A DNA stretch of 64,000 nucleotides. Origin: Legionella lytica (GTDB lineage Bacteria > Pseudomonadota > Gammaproteobacteria > Legionellales > Legionellaceae). Made by a program: the position numbers and the translations under genes. This document shows positions 19,224-30,139 of the stretch, piece after piece. Location of the stretch: assembly GCF_023921225.1 (NCBI RefSeq), contig NZ_CP071527.1:2446501-2510500 (forward strand). Direction: 5' to 3'. The notes under the pieces were generated by a model. That model saw only the letters and a list, made by a program, of their open reading frames with translations. It ran no database searches and was not told the DNA's origin. How positions within the stretch are numbered: the first letter of the stretch is position 1; every line of letters begins with the position of its first letter.

Positions 19224-19781
19224 ATGATTTTAGATACGTTATTGGGCAATCAATCCATAATCATCTCTCTGGATGTTGATAGTTTTTTATTTGAGCGTTT
19301 ACAACAGATTGCTGATGCCGGTTTTACGTTGGTTGAAATTAATTCCACTGATACCCAGCTCTTGCAACAAGCAATAGACAAATTCCCCTCAATTAAAATT
19401 GGTGCGGCAGGAGTAACCGAAGTGCAGCAATTAGAATATTGCTACCATGCTGGAGTTCATTTTGCCACCAGCCCTGGGTTTTTACCCTCCATCGCACAAA
19501 CGGCAACCGTTTATTCCATGAACTACCTACCTGGAATTGCAACTATATCAGAAGCGATGGCAGCGATAAGTGTAGGCTATATGCATGTCCGCCCCTTCCC
19601 TGCTGATTTAGCTTTCTGCACCATGTTGAATAAATGCTTGCCTGGATTAAAACTATTCCCAGCTGAAATTGAATGGGAAGAAGCAGAATATTTTCTAAAT
19701 TTACCTGCAGTAGCAGCTGTCGGTATTAATAACCCCGATAAAAAACAATTAGCAGCACTCGCAGCTAGTGTTTTGGTGTAA
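19224..19781 (+). CDS. KDPG/KHG aldolase-like TIM-barrel protein
   Basis: A 185-aa protein with the layout of 2-keto-3-deoxy-6-phosphogluconate aldolase: Glu in TLVEINSTD, the phosphate-region pattern IGAAGVTEVQQLEYCYHAGVH followed by SPGFLPS, and the Schiff-base Lys in GLKLFPAEIEW. The Lys and Glu are both present, so it may be active. It is somewhat shorter than Eda (about 210 aa) and stands alone, away from any zwf/edd genes. AGGTAG precedes the ATG. Substrate uncertain; it could be an Eda paralogue with another keto-acid substrate. Confidence 0.75.
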   Translation: MILDTLLGNQSIIISLDVDSFLFERLQQIADAGFTLVEINSTDTQLLQQAIDKFPSIKIGAAGVTEVQQLEYCYHAGVHFATSPGFLPSIAQTATVYSMNYLPGIATISEAMAAISVGYMHVRPFPADLAFCTMLNKCLPGLKLFPAEIEWEEAEYFLNLPAVAAVGINNPDKKQLAALAASVLV

Positions 19782-19814
19782 TAACAGCGCATTAACCTTA
19801 ATACACCCATCTTT

Positions 19815-19836
19815 CCCCGCGGCTAAACCGCGGGAT
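19815..19836. repeat. Extragenic palindrome, CCGCGG family
   Basis: Arms CCCGCGG/CCGCGGG with loop CTAAA, in the gap 19782-20063 between the convergent aldolase and lspA genes. It is related to 8773 and 57640. Confidence 0.65.
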
Positions 19837-19990
19837 CCATATATCTTAAATAATGAATTGGATAATCCCAGAACAACCAATGAATATGCTTTTTTTTCAA
19901 TCCAATGATGAGGACGATTTAAGAGAGACTTGTGAACCAACCAATGACAGCGCTCTACGCAGCTCGCTCTCTTAGGTTTTGCAATGACGT

Positions 19991-20017
19991 GTAGGTTGGA
20001 CCTATGACCCAACCTAC
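19991..20017. repeat. Palindrome with arms GTAGGTTGG/CCAACCTAC
   Basis: Nine-base perfect arms flank a 9-base loop, downstream of lspA. A related shorter palindrome (TTGGGCCCAA) is at 40401. It may end the ribF-ileS-lspA transcript, although no T-run follows. Confidence 0.6.
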
Positions 20018-20063
20018 TATGTACCAATATAAATGTGAGTGCTTCGCCAACCAACATACCCTA

Positions 20064-20528
20064 CTATTTTCGATTGATAATCACATCTAATACAAAAAAT
20101 GCAGCACCAACACAAATCGCACTGTCAGCGATATTAAAGGTCGCAAAATGGTGATGTTGATAATACACATCGATAAAATCAACCACATAGCCATAAAAAG
20201 CGCGGTCAATTAAATTACCCACGGCACCACCTAAAATAAGGCTAATACCAGCGCATAAAAGGCGATCTTTATTGGAAGCACGAATCAGCCAAACAATAAG
20301 AACCACGCTCATAATTAAACTAAAACCAGCAAAAAACCAACGATGCCAGCCCCCAGCTCCATTTAAAAAGCTAAAAGCAGCACCAGTGTTGTATGCTAGG
20401 GTAAAATTAAGCATAGGAAAAACGGGCACAGGTTTATAAGCAATTAAAGAAGCTCCAGCCCAGTATTTACTAGCCTGGTCACAAACTATAATTAAAATAC
20501 TTAATGCAAACCAATGCCATTTTTTCAT
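20064..20528 (-). CDS. lspA: Lipoprotein signal peptidase II
   Basis: LspA cleaves the signal peptide of prolipoproteins after diacylglyceryl modification. There are four hydrophobic helices in 154 aa, with family motifs [29 protein letters not shown] and [11 protein letters not shown] carrying the catalytic Asp pair. Its ATG overlaps the ileS stop by 4 bases (ATGA), so it is translationally coupled in the standard ribF-ileS-lspA order. Confidence 0.97.
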   Translation of the reverse strand: MKKWHWFALSILIIVCDQASKYWAGASLIAYKPVPVFPMLNFTLAYNTGAAFSFLNGAGGWHRWFFAGFSLIMSVVLIVWLIRASNKDRLLCAGISLILGGAVGNLIDRAFYGYVVDFIDVYYQHHHFATFNIADSAICVGAAFFVLDVIINRK

Positions 20529-23320
20529 ATAAATTGCCTCATTTCGTTTTGGCCACTAATATTGCCAACACAACGTAAACACAGTTCTGGATGATTTGCA
20601 TCCTGCCCTACATCTGGTCGTCGATGCCAGCAACGTGCACATTTCTCATGAGCGCTCGGTGCTACTAAAATAGATACACCATATTCAGTAGTCGCTAATC
20701 CAGCTGGGGCAGCACTCATAGGCTGCACCGTTGCACCAGAAGTAATAAGCAAGAAACGTAATTCCTCACCTAAACGCGTTAATTTAGGCAAAGTAGCATT
20801 CTCAGCGTATAAAGAGACCTCAGCAGCTAAAGCAGAGCCAATCTCTCCTTTTTGTCGTGTTTCTTCTAAAGCTTTATTTACTTCATCGCGAATCACATGC
20901 AACTCTTCCCACTCAGCCATGTTCACGCCCTCAACTACAGGCCAAGCATCATACCAAAGCTCAGTGAAAACCGTCTCATTGGTATAGCCAGGAATAAACT
21001 TGGCAATCTCTTCAGCGGTAAATGACAGTATGGGAGCTAACCATAAAGTAAAGGCTCTAATGATGTGATACATCGCTGTTTGGCAAGAACGTCGTGCCTT
21101 GCTTTGTTTTGCACAAGTATATTGACGATCTTTAATTAAATCTAAATAAAAACTACCCATGTCCACAGCACAGAAATTATGAATCTTCTGATAAATCACA
21201 TGGAATTGGTAACTTTCATAAGCAGCAATAATTTCTTCTTGTAGAAGCTGGCAACGCTTAATAGCCCACTTATCTAATTCCAAAAGCTCCTTAGCATCAA
21301 CACTATCTACCTTAGGCTCAAAATCAAATAAATTTGCTAATAAAAAGCGGGCTGTATTACGAATTCTACGGTACGCATCAGCGTTACGCTTAATAATTTC
21401 GTCCGAAATACTTACTTCATGACGGTAATCGGTAGAGGCTACCCATAGACGTAGAATATCTGCTCCATGTTGATTAACCATCTGATCCAAAGCAACATAA
21501 TTTCCTTTAGACTTAGATAGCTTTCTTCCTTCAGCATCTACAGTATAACCATGAGTTAATACGGTTTTATAAGGCGCCACACCATACATAGCCACGGAAG
21601 TAGTCAATGAAGAATTAAACCAACCACGATGCTGATCAGAACCTTCAAAATAAATATCTGCAGGGAAAGCCAGTTCTTTATTTTGCTGTAACACACAATA
21701 ATGCGTTACGCCTGAATCTAACCAAACGTCCATGGTGTCATTAATTTTATCGTAAAATGGTGCATCATCCCCCAGCAATTCTGCTTTATCCATTTCAAAC
21801 CAAGCATCAATTCCTGATTGCTCAATACGCACAGCAACCTGTTCAATGAACTCCAGAGTTTTTGGATGCAGTTCACGGGTGGTACTGTGTACAAATAATG
21901 GCATAGGTGTGCCCCAAGCCCTTTGTCTTGATATGCACCAATCGGGTCTATTTTCAACCATATTACCAATACGAGCCTTACCCCAATCTGGAACCCAGTT
22001 AACCGTATCAATTTCTTTCATAATCGCCGGTCTTAACTGGTTTTTATCCATGGAAATAAACCATTGCGGCGTTGCTAAAAAGATCATCGGTGATTTATGG
22101 CGCCAGCAGTGTGGATAGCTGTGTCGAATAGTTCCTTTAGCTAATAAAACTCCATTCTCAGCTAATACTTCAACAACACGTTCATTGACCTTTAATACAT
22201 GCTGTCCCGCAAACAAATCGACATCTTCAGCAAAACATCCATTAGCCTTAACTGGATTGATTAAGGGTAAGTTATAAGCTTTACCAATTAAATAGTCATC
22301 AGGACCATGAGCGGGTGCAGTATGTACTGCTCCAGTACCAGAATCAGTCGTTACATGCTCACCTAAAACAACTGGAACAACACGGCTATAAAAAGGATGT
22401 TGTAATTTTAAATGTTCAAAGGCCTTACCTTGTACGGAGCTTTTAATGGTATATCCAGTGATCCCATAACGTTCCATTGCGGATTCGACAAGATCAGTCG
22501 CTAATACTAAATAAAAACTTCCGGCATCAACTAGAGAATATTCAATTTCTGGATGCAAGCATACCGCTTCATTCGCAGGCAAGGTCCAAGGAGTCGTTGT
22601 CCAAATAGGAACACTTAGCTTCTTAACATCCGCTTTAATATTAAAATGATTGATAAACTCTTCCGGATTAACCGCAACAAAGCCGACATCAATAGAAATA
22701 GAAGTTTTTTCTTCGTAATCCACCTCAGCTTCCGCTAAAGCAGAACCACAATCGATACACCAATGCACGGGTTTAAACCCTTGTTGCAGGTGATCGTTTT
22801 TAATCATTAAACCCAAGGCACGGACAATATTGGCCTCATAACGAAAGTCCATAGTGACATAAGGATTATACCAATCCCCTAACACACCCAAACGTTCGAA
22901 TTCTTCGCGTTGAATATCAATTTGGCTACCCGCATATTCGCGACATTTTGCACGAAACTCTCGAGCAGAAACCTTATCACCAGCACGGCCTATTTTTTTC
23001 TCAACATTAAGTTCAATTGGTAAACCATGGCAGTCCCAACCCGGAACAAAAGGCGCATCATAGCCACTAAACAATTTAGACTTGATAATAATGTCTTTAA
23101 GAATTTTATTTAAAGCATGACCGCAGTGTAAATGACCATTTGCATAAGGAGGTCCGTCATGCAGAATAAATTTTTTACTGCCGGCACGTGCTTTACGAAT
23201 TTGTTCGTAAACTTTTTTTTCCTGCCATTGAGCTAATGCTTCTGGCTCCCTGGTTGCCAAGCTTGCCTTCATTGGAAATGAAGTATTAGGAAGGTTTAAT
23301 GTATCTTTATATTCTGCCAT
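20525..23320 (-). CDS. ileS: Isoleucyl-tRNA synthetase
   Basis: A class I aminoacyl-tRNA synthetase charging tRNA-Ile. The HIGH-type motif HCGH (within [10 protein letters not shown]) is near residue 65, the KMSKS-type motif [11 protein letters not shown] is near 600, the editing domain signature [12 protein letters not shown] is present, and the C-terminal zinc-binding CARCW...CLRC is intact. The length of 931 aa is typical of the bacterial enzyme. It follows ribF by 14 bases. Confidence 0.98.
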   Translation of the reverse strand: MAEYKDTLNLPNTSFPMKASLATREPEALAQWQEKKVYEQIRKARAGSKKFILHDGPPYANGHLHCGHALNKILKDIIIKSKLFSGYDAPFVPGWDCHGLPIELNVEKKIGRAGDKVSAREFRAKCREYAGSQIDIQREEFERLGVLGDWYNPYVTMDFRYEANIVRALGLMIKNDHLQQGFKPVHWCIDCGSALAEAEVDYEEKTSISIDVGFVAVNPEEFINHFNIKADVKKLSVPIWTTTPWTLPANEAVCLHPEIEYSLVDAGSFYLVLATDLVESAMERYGITGYTIKSSVQGKAFEHLKLQHPFYSRVVPVVLGEHVTTDSGTGAVHTAPAHGPDDYLIGKAYNLPLINPVKANGCFAEDVDLFAGQHVLKVNERVVEVLAENGVLLAKGTIRHSYPHCWRHKSPMIFLATPQWFISMDKNQLRPAIMKEIDTVNWVPDWGKARIGNMVENRPDWCISRQRAWGTPMPLFVHSTTRELHPKTLEFIEQVAVRIEQSGIDAWFEMDKAELLGDDAPFYDKINDTMDVWLDSGVTHYCVLQQNKELAFPADIYFEGSDQHRGWFNSSLTTSVAMYGVAPYKTVLTHGYTVDAEGRKLSKSKGNYVALDQMVNQHGADILRLWVASTDYRHEVSISDEIIKRNADAYRRIRNTARFLLANLFDFEPKVDSVDAKELLELDKWAIKRCQLLQEEIIAAYESYQFHVIYQKIHNFCAVDMGSFYLDLIKDRQYTCAKQSKARRSCQTAMYHIIRAFTLWLAPILSFTAEEIAKFIPGYTNETVFTELWYDAWPVVEGVNMAEWEELHVIRDEVNKALEETRQKGEIGSALAAEVSLYAENATLPKLTRLGEELRFLLITSGATVQPMSAAPAGLATTEYGVSILVAPSAHEKCARCWHRRPDVGQDANHPELCLRCVGNISGQNEMRQFI

Positions 23321-23334
23321 AACTGACCACCACT

Positions 23335-24285
23335 TTACGAAATCGTTAGGTTATTGACGAATGTTTTCGCCACATCAATATCATCACGTATTTGCTCGAT
23401 CAAAGCATCCACCGAAGTGAATTTAACCTCATCACGTAGCTTGTGCAAGAAAAATACCTGCACTAATTCTCCATAAATTGACTGTTCGAAATCAAATAAA
23501 TGGACCTCCAAAACACACTTGGTGCCATCTACTGTGGGTCGCCTTCCAATATTAGCAACCCCATATACTGTTTGCTGGGATGCAAGACGAACTTTTACCG
23601 CATAAACCCCTTGCAAAGGAACAGACAAACGTCGAAGACCGATATTTGCAGTAGGAATACCCCACTGACGCCCACGCTGTGCACCATGGACTACTCGCCC
23701 ACAAATACTGTAGGTTCTACCTAAATATTTAGCTGCAGTTTCCAAATCTCCTGCACCTAATGCCATTCTAATTTTTGTAGAACTAATTCGGTCTTTATTA
23801 ATACAAAAATCAGAATAAACATGTACATTACAGGCATACTCTGCGCTGAGTCGCAAAAGCAACTTCACATCCCCTTCTCTGTTTTTTCCAAAGCGAAAAT
23901 CTTCGCCTACAAGGAGATGCTTTATGTTTAATGTAGAAAATAAATAGTTACGCGCAAATTCAGTTGCCGTAGTTTGTGCAAACACTTCATCAAACTTAAT
24001 ACAATAAACATAGTCAACCTGACAACGACGCAACACATCAAGCTTCTCTCTTAAACCAGAAAGTCTTGCTGGAGCCTGTTCCTTTTGAAAATATTCTCTT
24101 GGTTGTGGCTCAAATAAAATTAAAACCAAGGGAAGATTCAATGCATTAGCCTTAGCCCTTAAAGTTTTAATTAAATTTTGGTGTCCTAAATGAACGCCAT
24201 CAAAATTGCCAATGGTTGCAACCACGCCCTTATCAAAAACAGAAAAATGGTGAATACCACGTAACAATCTCATTGAATCATTCAA
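23335..24285 (-). CDS. ribF: Bifunctional riboflavin kinase/FAD synthetase
   Basis: RibF phosphorylates riboflavin to FMN and adenylylates it to FAD. The N-terminal nucleotidyltransferase motif [15 protein letters not shown] is near residue 26, [14 protein letters not shown] ends that domain, and the flavokinase domain shows [20 protein letters not shown]. At 316 aa the length is normal. It is the first gene of ribF-ileS-lspA. Confidence 0.97.
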   Translation of the reverse strand: MNDSMRLLRGIHHFSVFDKGVVATIGNFDGVHLGHQNLIKTLRAKANALNLPLVLILFEPQPREYFQKEQAPARLSGLREKLDVLRRCQVDYVYCIKFDEVFAQTTATEFARNYLFSTLNIKHLLVGEDFRFGKNREGDVKLLLRLSAEYACNVHVYSDFCINKDRISSTKIRMALGAGDLETAAKYLGRTYSICGRVVHGAQRGRQWGIPTANIGLRRLSVPLQGVYAVKVRLASQQTVYGVANIGRRPTVDGTKCVLEVHLFDFEQSIYGELVQVFFLHKLRDEVKFTSVDALIEQIRDDIDVAKTFVNNLTIS

Positions 24286-24572
24286 TCGGTAAACTAAAAC
24301 GTCATAGTATACTTCTTTTCTCGCCTATTGAGAAATGATAAGGAAAAGAAACAGTAAATAGACAGGTACTATTTTCTGTTTCTAACTAGGGGGTTATATG
24401 ATCTTAGTTAATACTGCTGCTTGCCCGTGCTATGCTTGAAAAAATATTCTCTTCTTCATCATCAATTAACTGATTGTTAATTTCTTTTTGGCTTAATCCA
24501 TTCGCATCAACAGCTCAGGTCAAATATCAAATGGATTCTTTTCTAGGAATATATATACGAAAATCGAGGTGT

Positions 24573-24601
24573 AAAGCCATATTTGAGGCAAATATGGCTT
24601 T
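24573..24601. terminator. Perfect 13-bp hairpin downstream of uspA
   Basis: AAAGCCATATTTG and its exact complement flank a 3-base loop. It starts 10 bases beyond the uspA stop and probably terminates uspA; U-runs on either strand are short (three to four). The rest of the 325-base gap 24286-24610 between ribF and uspA shows no gene. Confidence 0.75.
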
Positions 24602-24610
24602 TAGTAGCTA

Positions 24611-25048
24611 CTATTTTTCATTAATGTTAGAACGCACAATTAAAACGTCACATTGCGCATTATGCAAAATAGAGTTAGCAGTAGAGCCTAACAGTAAAGA
24701 AAGGCCATGTTTTCCATGACTACCGGTGACAATTAAATCAATATTACGTTCTTTAGCCACTCTTAATATTTCATTTTTTGTAGAACCAAATTCGATAAAG
24801 CGATGTTGATCATCAACCCCTAATTTATCGCCTAACTCATTTAATTCTTTTTCTGCTTGTTCACGAATAGACAATTCCACTTCAGCAAAGCCTGCAAAAC
24901 CAGGGTAGGCATAAGCAGGAATAGGTTCAACAACATGAACTAAAATCAAATCCGCCCCATTTTCATCAGCAATTTTTTTTGCCTTATGGGCCGCCAGTAC
25001 ACCAACCTCATCAAAGTCAGTCGCAAACAATACCCTCTTATACATCAT
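24611..25048 (-). CDS. Universal stress protein (UspA family)
   Basis: A 145-aa single-domain UspA protein: N-terminal YKRVLFATDFDE, the nucleotide-binding pattern DLIVTGSHGKHGLSLLLGSTA (G-2x-G-9x-G-S type) and C-terminal CDVLIVR. The motif suggests an ATP-binding member. AAGGAG lies 4 bases before the first of two adjacent ATG codons, so the second (25045) is also possible. Single-gene unit with its own hairpin terminator. Confidence 0.93.
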   Translation of the reverse strand: MMYKRVLFATDFDEVGVLAAHKAKKIADENGADLILVHVVEPIPAYAYPGFAGFAEVELSIREQAEKELNELGDKLGVDDQHRFIEFGSTKNEILRVAKERNIDLIVTGSHGKHGLSLLLGSTANSILHNAQCDVLIVRSNINEK

Positions 25049-25220
25049 TTTCTCCTTAAAATACTGATGTCTATCTTAAAGACTAGCAGATTTCTTATGA
25101 AATTGTAGCTTTGAATTAGTAAAAACAAGCTCGCAAAAGTGGACTATCTCGTAAAGGTTAGCTAGCCTTAATTTATGCTCTTGAACTAAATAACTATAAG
25201 AAACCAAGAGGGAGAAAGGA

Positions 25221-25844
25221 ATGTTCTTCAAAATTTTTACGGATAAATCCTCTGCGAAGAAAAATGATTTTGATGTCAAACTAAGAGAAGTAATCGAAAT
25301 AATCAGGGATAATCAATCCATCGTTGCAAGACACGTTATTAAGGCACTTGATTCTCAGAAAATTACAGTCAATTCTTTTTTTAACATGTCACCCAGACAT
25401 TATGAAACAATGCAAGAAGAGTTGTTAACAGAAGAAAACACCACCATTCCACCAGATTATCCACCATCAGAAGAAGCAGTAAAAATTATCGAAAGCAAAT
25501 ATTCAGGAATTATCTACGAAGACAAACATATTTATTTAAGCCTAGAGCGCAGTGTGGAAGAAATAGCCAGCACCTTGGTTCATGAAGTGTGCCATTTCCT
25601 TAACAGCGATATTTTTAGACAAGAAAAGAAAAACAGCACGACCCTGCTCTATAGATACAAAGATGAAGTACGTTCGTTTACTGCAGAAAAAATCTTTGAA
25701 TTGGATGGTCGTTGTATGCTTCGTAGCTATACTAGAAAAATTCATGCACATGTAACTCGGGCTTACCCTGAGTTTGTAGATCCAGATATGGATACGAAGA
25801 AAATGGGGTATGTTTATTCTTGTTTTGATACTCCAATGAAGTAG
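25221..25844 (+). CDS. Putative HExxH zinc metallopeptidase-like protein
   Basis: A 207-aa soluble protein with the zincin motif HEVCH inside EEIASTLVHEVCHFLNSD (about residue 117). Helical N-terminal sequence precedes it. Downstream, DEVRSFTAEKIFELDG supplies a possible third zinc ligand (Glu), as in gluzincin-like peptidases. There is no signal peptide. A strong GA-rich Shine-Dalgarno (GGGAGAAAGGA) precedes the ATG. I recognise no named family; activity is inferred from the motif. A large perfect hairpin follows the stop. Confidence 0.65.
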   Translation: MFFKIFTDKSSAKKNDFDVKLREVIEIIRDNQSIVARHVIKALDSQKITVNSFFNMSPRHYETMQEELLTEENTTIPPDYPPSEEAVKIIESKYSGIIYEDKHIYLSLERSVEEIASTLVHEVCHFLNSDIFRQEKKNSTTLLYRYKDEVRSFTAEKIFELDGRCMLRSYTRKIHAHVTRAYPEFVDPDMDTKKMGYVYSCFDTPMK

Positions 25845-25858
25845 TATTATGTTTATTC

Positions 25859-25897
25859 TGCCTGAATTACCGAGGCCCAGACACGGTAATTCAGGCA
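25859..25897. terminator. Perfect 14-bp hairpin
   Basis: TGCCTGAATTACCG and its exact complement flank an 11-base loop, 14 bases after the HExxH gene. It lies between convergent genes (ccmI ends at 25985), so it may stop transcripts from both sides. It lacks a long T-run. Confidence 0.7.
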
Positions 25898-25984
25898 TTA
25901 CACTCTTAAAAATCGCTTGAACCTCTAAAGTTCCTTCTGATTAATAGAAAAACGACTAAAAATTAGCTGCCCTCAAAGTTCCAC

Positions 25985-26668
25985 TCAATCCAAACTTTTC
26001 TCTTTCAGCTGTATTTGCTCTTCTGCCTTAGCAATAGCCTTACGAATAGCTTGAGCCTCTTCAGACTGCTGAGGGGCGAACTTTAGTAAACGCTGCCAAT
26101 ATGCAATGGCTTCTTCATAAGCATGGCTTACGTAAGCATTCATCGCCATCATTGCTAACGCATCAGGTTGATTCGGATTATTTTTTAATAAATTAGCAAA
26201 AATGCTCCTAACTTGCTCGGTAAACTGTCGGTTATTTAATACCCATAAACTGTGTGCATAATTAACCGCATATTGCTCATTTTTAGAATCAAATTGATAA
26301 GCCTTGGCAAACGCATCTACTGCATTTTGTTTTTCTTCTTGGCCTGTATATAAGCGACCTAAAAGATACCAACCTTTCGCGCTCTTAGGGGTATCATCTA
26401 ACTTAGCACGTAGTTTAGTGATTAACTCCTGAGGACTTTTAATCGATTTAAGCATTGCATCTACTTTCTGCTGTTTTTCTTGAACTTGCAGATAATCCTG
26501 CCACTTGGCAAAACTACCCCAATTGAAATACCCAGTAAATGCCAGGATAAAAATAATTGGCACCAACAATAAGCTAGCAAGCCAATGGCGTCTTAAAGGA
26601 TAAATAATTACCATACTTGCTAAAAGAGTTAGCGTAGCGAGTAGCGCTAATAACCACCATTCATTCAT
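25985..26668 (-). CDS. ccmI: Cytochrome c maturation TPR protein CcmI (CycH)
   Basis: CcmI presents apocytochrome c to the CcmFH haem lyase. Two N-terminal membrane helices (LLALLATLTLLASMVIIYPL, LLLVPIIFILAFTGYF) are followed by a coiled stretch and TPR-like helices (GWYLLGRLYTGQEEKQNAVD; ALAMMAMNAYVSHAYEEAIA). At 227 aa it is a short form without the C-terminal periplasmic domain of the roughly 400-aa E. coli CcmH fusion. Last gene of ccmABCDEFGHI. Confidence 0.88.
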   Translation of the reverse strand: MNEWWLLALLATLTLLASMVIIYPLRRHWLASLLLVPIIFILAFTGYFNWGSFAKWQDYLQVQEKQQKVDAMLKSIKSPQELITKLRAKLDDTPKSAKGWYLLGRLYTGQEEKQNAVDAFAKAYQFDSKNEQYAVNYAHSLWVLNNRQFTEQVRSIFANLLKNNPNQPDALAMMAMNAYVSHAYEEAIAYWQRLLKFAPQQSEEAQAIRKAIAKAEEQIQLKEKSLD

Positions 26669-26669
26669 A

Positions 26670-27080
26670 TTAAGGACTCACTAAGGTTTTTTTCTTAGCA
26701 AAACAAGTTCGCCAAAAAATCAAAAAGCCTAAAATTAAAAATAAAACTGGGCCAAACCACAATAAATACGTTATTGCTTTAACCGGGGGTTTAAACAGAA
26801 TAAAATCTCCATAACGTGCGGTAAGATAATCAGTAATTTCACTGTCGCTCTTGCCTTCCTTCACTAATTGATAGACCTGCCCTCTTAAATCCTTAGCGAG
26901 CTCCGCATTGGAATCCGCTAAATCCTGGTTTTGACACACCAAGCATCGTAAATCTTTTAACAAATGACTAAATTGGGCTTCTTTTTTGGCTGAATCTAAA
27001 GGGTAGATACCATTTGCCCAAACACCCGCTGGGGCTAAAACCAACCAGAGCAAAACATAAATCCACTGCAAGCGCTTCAT
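26670..27080 (-). CDS. ccmH: Cytochrome c maturation thiol oxidoreductase CcmH
   Basis: CcmH reduces the haem-binding cysteines of apocytochrome c. The signature LRCLVCQNQDLADSNAELA carries the Cys-x-x-Cys pair. A signal/anchor (MKRLQWIYVLLWLVLAPAG) lies before it and a C-terminal helix (YLLWFGPVLFLILGFLIFW) after it. I place the start at 27080 because that ATG overlaps the ccmG stop by 4 bases and begins a proper signal; an upstream in-frame start at 27128 lies inside ccmG. 136 aa. Confidence 0.93.
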   Translation of the reverse strand: MKRLQWIYVLLWLVLAPAGVWANGIYPLDSAKKEAQFSHLLKDLRCLVCQNQDLADSNAELAKDLRGQVYQLVKEGKSDSEITDYLTARYGDFILFKPPVKAITYLLWFGPVLFLILGFLIFWRTCFAKKKTLVSP

Positions 27081-27613
27081 GCCATCTGCTCCAATTGTTT
27101 GATTAAAGGTAGGACTTCCTTTTGCCACAGCTCTTGATTCATTACTCCAGCATGGCGGTAACGAATCACGCCTTTTTTATCAATGACAAAAGTTTCTGGC
27201 GCCCCATAAACTCCTAAGTCAATTGCAGCACGCCCTTCACGATCTTGCATTACCAACTTATAAGGATTCCCCCATTGGCTTAACCATTGCAATGCATCTT
27301 CAGGCTTGTCTTTATAATTTAATCCATAAATAGGCATCCCTTCGCGTGCTAATTGCAACATAAAGACTTGTTCATCAGTACAGGCAGCACACCAACTAGC
27401 CCAGACATTTAATAAAACGACTTGATTGCGAATGTTCTGGGAACTAAAAGAGGACTCAGGATGATGTAATTCAGGCAGTGTAAAATCAGGCACCAATTTT
27501 CCTACCTGCACTGAAGGCAAATTATGTGGATTTAAAGAAAGTCCACGCCAAAGGAAAATACTCAATAAAACAAAAAGCACTATAGGAATTACTCTCCACC
27601 CTATTTTTCTCAT
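27077..27613 (-). CDS. ccmG: Thioredoxin-like CcmG/DsbE
   Basis: A membrane-anchored periplasmic thioredoxin that feeds reductant to cytochrome c maturation. An N-terminal anchor (VIPIVLFVLLSIFLWRG) is followed by a thioredoxin fold with active site WASWCAACTDE and the DsbE-type GVYGAPETFVIDKKGVIRYR. 178 aa. It overlaps ccmF by 4 bases at its start and ccmH at its stop. Confidence 0.95.
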   Translation of the reverse strand: MRKIGWRVIPIVLFVLLSIFLWRGLSLNPHNLPSVQVGKLVPDFTLPELHHPESSFSSQNIRNQVVLLNVWASWCAACTDEQVFMLQLAREGMPIYGLNYKDKPEDALQWLSQWGNPYKLVMQDREGRAAIDLGVYGAPETFVIDKKGVIRYRHAGVMNQELWQKEVLPLIKQLEQMA

Positions 27614-29550
27614 GCTAAGGCTCCCGCTGTTTGTCTTTTTTGATAATAACGTCTGTCAGTCAATGCAAAAAAACCACCGGCTAAAATCATAAACCCACCC
27701 GCCCAAATCCAGCGCACAAAGGGTTTGTAATAAAGACGAACCGACCAGGAATCACCGTTTAAAGGCTCGCCTAAGGCAACATAAATGTCTCGAAATGGAG
27801 TTACATCAATGGCCGACTCAGTCATTGCCATTTGCCCAATGGTATAGAGTCTTTTTTCTGGGTAAATCAACCTTGTTTTGCCATTATGGCTGATTTTAAA
27901 TTGTGCTTGTGTTCCTTTATAGTTAGGCCCATCTAAAGGCTTCTGGTTTACAAACTCAATAGAGTAGCCAACCAGATCAATTTTTTTCCCAGGCTGCATT
28001 TGTACATCATCTTGCACGCCATAAGCAGTGGAAACGGCAATGCCAATCACTGAAGCAGCAACACCAAAATGAGCTAATACCATGCCCCAATAAGCTTGGC
28101 CAACACGAGTCAAACCACCACGCTCTTTAATGCGTTTAATCACTGCCTTGCTGGTGCTTAACACAATCCACGTTGCTAAAACTAATCCCAAAAAGGCTGA
28201 AGCATCAAACTCATGATGAGTCAGTAATAATAAAGCACAAGGTAGCGCAATACTCAGTACCGCCACACTCCATAATTTCTTGAAGACACCCATCCAACTA
28301 TCTGAGTGCCATTTTAAATGAATACCCAAGCCCATCAGCAGCAACATAGGAATCATTAAGGGAACGAATACAGCATTGAAATATGGAGCCCCTACCGATA
28401 ATTTCCCTAAGCCCAAACCTTCAACCAATAATGGATAAACAGTCCCCATGAGAACCGTGAGCATAATCACTACTAAAAACACATTATTCAAAAGCAACGC
28501 GCTTTCACGCGACAAAGGACTAGGGTTATTTGTTGCATGCAACGTTTGCGCACGAAACAAAAAGAGCAGCAAGGAGCCACCAATAACAAACAATAAAAAG
28601 CCTAAAATGAATAAACCTCGTTGTGGATCCACGGCAAAGGCATGCACTGAGGTAAGCACCCCTGAACGCACTAAAAAGGTACCGATTAGACTTAAAGAAA
28701 AAGCAGCAATTGCTAAAAGCATAGTCCACGCTTTAAATTGGTGACGCTGTTCGGTCACAGCCAAAGAATGCAATAAAGCGGTTCCTACCAACCAAGGCAT
28801 AAATGAAGCATTTTCAACTGGATCCCAGAACCACCAGCCTCCCCAACCCAGCTCGCGATAAGCCCACCAACTACCTAAAGTAATTCCCGCAGTCAAACAA
28901 CACCAAGCCGCTAAAGTCCAAGGTCGGGTCCATTTAGACCAGCTACTTTCAACCTTTCCAGCCCATAAAGCAGCAATAGCAAAAGCAAACGCTACTGAAA
29001 AGCCTACATAGCCCATGTACAACATGGGGGGATGAAATAAGAATCCAGGATCTTGTAATAAAGGATTTAAATCACGCCCTTGAGTATTTAACACTTGAAA
29101 TTGACGTAAAAAAGGATTTGAGGTTGTTAATAAAAAGAGAATAAAGCCAATGCTTAACCAGCCCAAAACAACGAGTACGCGCGTGCGCATTTCTTTATCT
29201 AAACCTGTACTAAAACAAGCTACCATCAAGGTCCAAAAACTTAGAATCGCAACCCAAAGCAACATCGAACCTTCATGCCCCCCCCATACTGCGCACAACT
29301 TATAAAACCAGGGTAAGGCAACACTAGAGTTACTCATCACGTAAATAACAGTGAAGTCATCTTTTAAGAAACAAATCGTAAGAAGGATATAGGTTAACGC
29401 AATAAATAAAAACTGCGCAACAACATAGGATTTTGCGGCATCCATCCATTCAGGCCGTTTTAATTGCAAGCCGATTAACGGAATTACTGCTAAAGCCAGG
29501 GAAGCCATTAAGGCCAGAATAAGAGAAAAAAGTCCTAGCTCAGCAATCAT
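27610..29550 (-). CDS. ccmF: Haem lyase subunit CcmF
   Basis: CcmF is the polytopic core of the haem lyase that attaches haem to apocytochrome c. The WWD motif is [19 protein letters not shown] near residue 235. Many hydrophobic helices flank it, and a periplasmic domain precedes the last helix. At 646 aa it matches the family. It overlaps ccmE and ccmG by 4 bases each. Confidence 0.97.
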   Translation of the reverse strand: MIAELGLFSLILALMASLALAVIPLIGLQLKRPEWMDAAKSYVVAQFLFIALTYILLTICFLKDDFTVIYVMSNSSVALPWFYKLCAVWGGHEGSMLLWVAILSFWTLMVACFSTGLDKEMRTRVLVVLGWLSIGFILFLLTTSNPFLRQFQVLNTQGRDLNPLLQDPGFLFHPPMLYMGYVGFSVAFAFAIAALWAGKVESSWSKWTRPWTLAAWCCLTAGITLGSWWAYRELGWGGWWFWDPVENASFMPWLVGTALLHSLAVTEQRHQFKAWTMLLAIAAFSLSLIGTFLVRSGVLTSVHAFAVDPQRGLFILGFLLFVIGGSLLLFLFRAQTLHATNNPSPLSRESALLLNNVFLVVIMLTVLMGTVYPLLVEGLGLGKLSVGAPYFNAVFVPLMIPMLLLMGLGIHLKWHSDSWMGVFKKLWSVAVLSIALPCALLLLTHHEFDASAFLGLVLATWIVLSTSKAVIKRIKERGGLTRVGQAYWGMVLAHFGVAASVIGIAVSTAYGVQDDVQMQPGKKIDLVGYSIEFVNQKPLDGPNYKGTQAQFKISHNGKTRLIYPEKRLYTIGQMAMTESAIDVTPFRDIYVALGEPLNGDSWSVRLYYKPFVRWIWAGGFMILAGGFFALTDRRYYQKRQTAGALA

Positions 29551-29978
29551 GAATTCACCTTTGGCGCTAACGCCGCTTTTACTTCAGGAGGCATGTACTT
29601 TTCATCATGTTTTGCTAGTACGCGAGTTGCCTGAACATGCTGGTTATCAATCAATTGCCCTTCCACAACAACCCCCTGCCCTTCACGAAATAAATCAGGC
29701 AAAATACCGATATGAACTACAGTCACAGTTTGCCTCAAATCAGTAACCCTAAATTCAACTCTTAAGCCTTCTTTAGCACGTACTAATGAGCCTTTTTCAA
29801 CCATTCCCCCTACGCGAATCGCTTGTTTTGCTGGCGCTTGTCCTTCTGCAATTTGCGTTGGGGTATAAAATAAACTGATATTTTGTCTCAAGGCATATAA
29901 AACCAAACCTGCGGCTATAGATAAAGCAATAAAAGAAGACAATAAAATCAAAAGCTTACGTTTACGAGCTGGATTCAT
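29547..29978 (-). CDS. ccmE: Haem chaperone CcmE
   Basis: CcmE covalently holds haem in the periplasm before transfer to CcmF. There is one N-terminal anchor ([20 protein letters not shown]), then an OB fold ([15 protein letters not shown] [18 protein letters not shown]) and the haem-binding His in [12 protein letters not shown] (HxxxY). 143 aa. It starts 2 bases after ccmD. Confidence 0.96.
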   Translation of the reverse strand: MNPARKRKLLILLSSFIALSIAAGLVLYALRQNISLFYTPTQIAEGQAPAKQAIRVGGMVEKGSLVRAKEGLRVEFRVTDLRQTVTVVHIGILPDLFREGQGVVVEGQLIDNQHVQATRVLAKHDEKYMPPEVKAALAPKVNS

Positions 29979-29980
29979 AA

Positions 29981-30139
29981 TTAGCGTTTAAACCATTGTT
30001 GTAATTTTTGACGTGTTTGTTTCTTTTTCCATTTCATCCCTAAAAGGTTCATCACTAAGACAACAGAAACTAAACTATAAGCAGGCCACACATAAATGGA
30101 ATAGCCGCCCATCGTTAACCATTCATAAAACTGACTCAC
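29981..30139 (-). CDS. ccmD: CcmD, small haem exporter subunit (GTG start)
   Basis: A 52-aa frame starts with GTG at 30139, overlapping the ccmC stop as GTGA, and ends in TAA at 29981, 2 bases before ccmE. The sequence begins [20 protein letters not shown] and continues into one membrane helix and a basic tail ([10 protein letters not shown]), exactly the CcmD layout. CcmD releases holo-CcmE from the CcmABC complex. Position between ccmC and ccmE is the conserved one. Confidence 0.92.
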   Translation of the reverse strand: MSQFYEWLTMGGYSIYVWPAYSLVSVVLVMNLLGMKWKKKQTRQKLQQWFKR

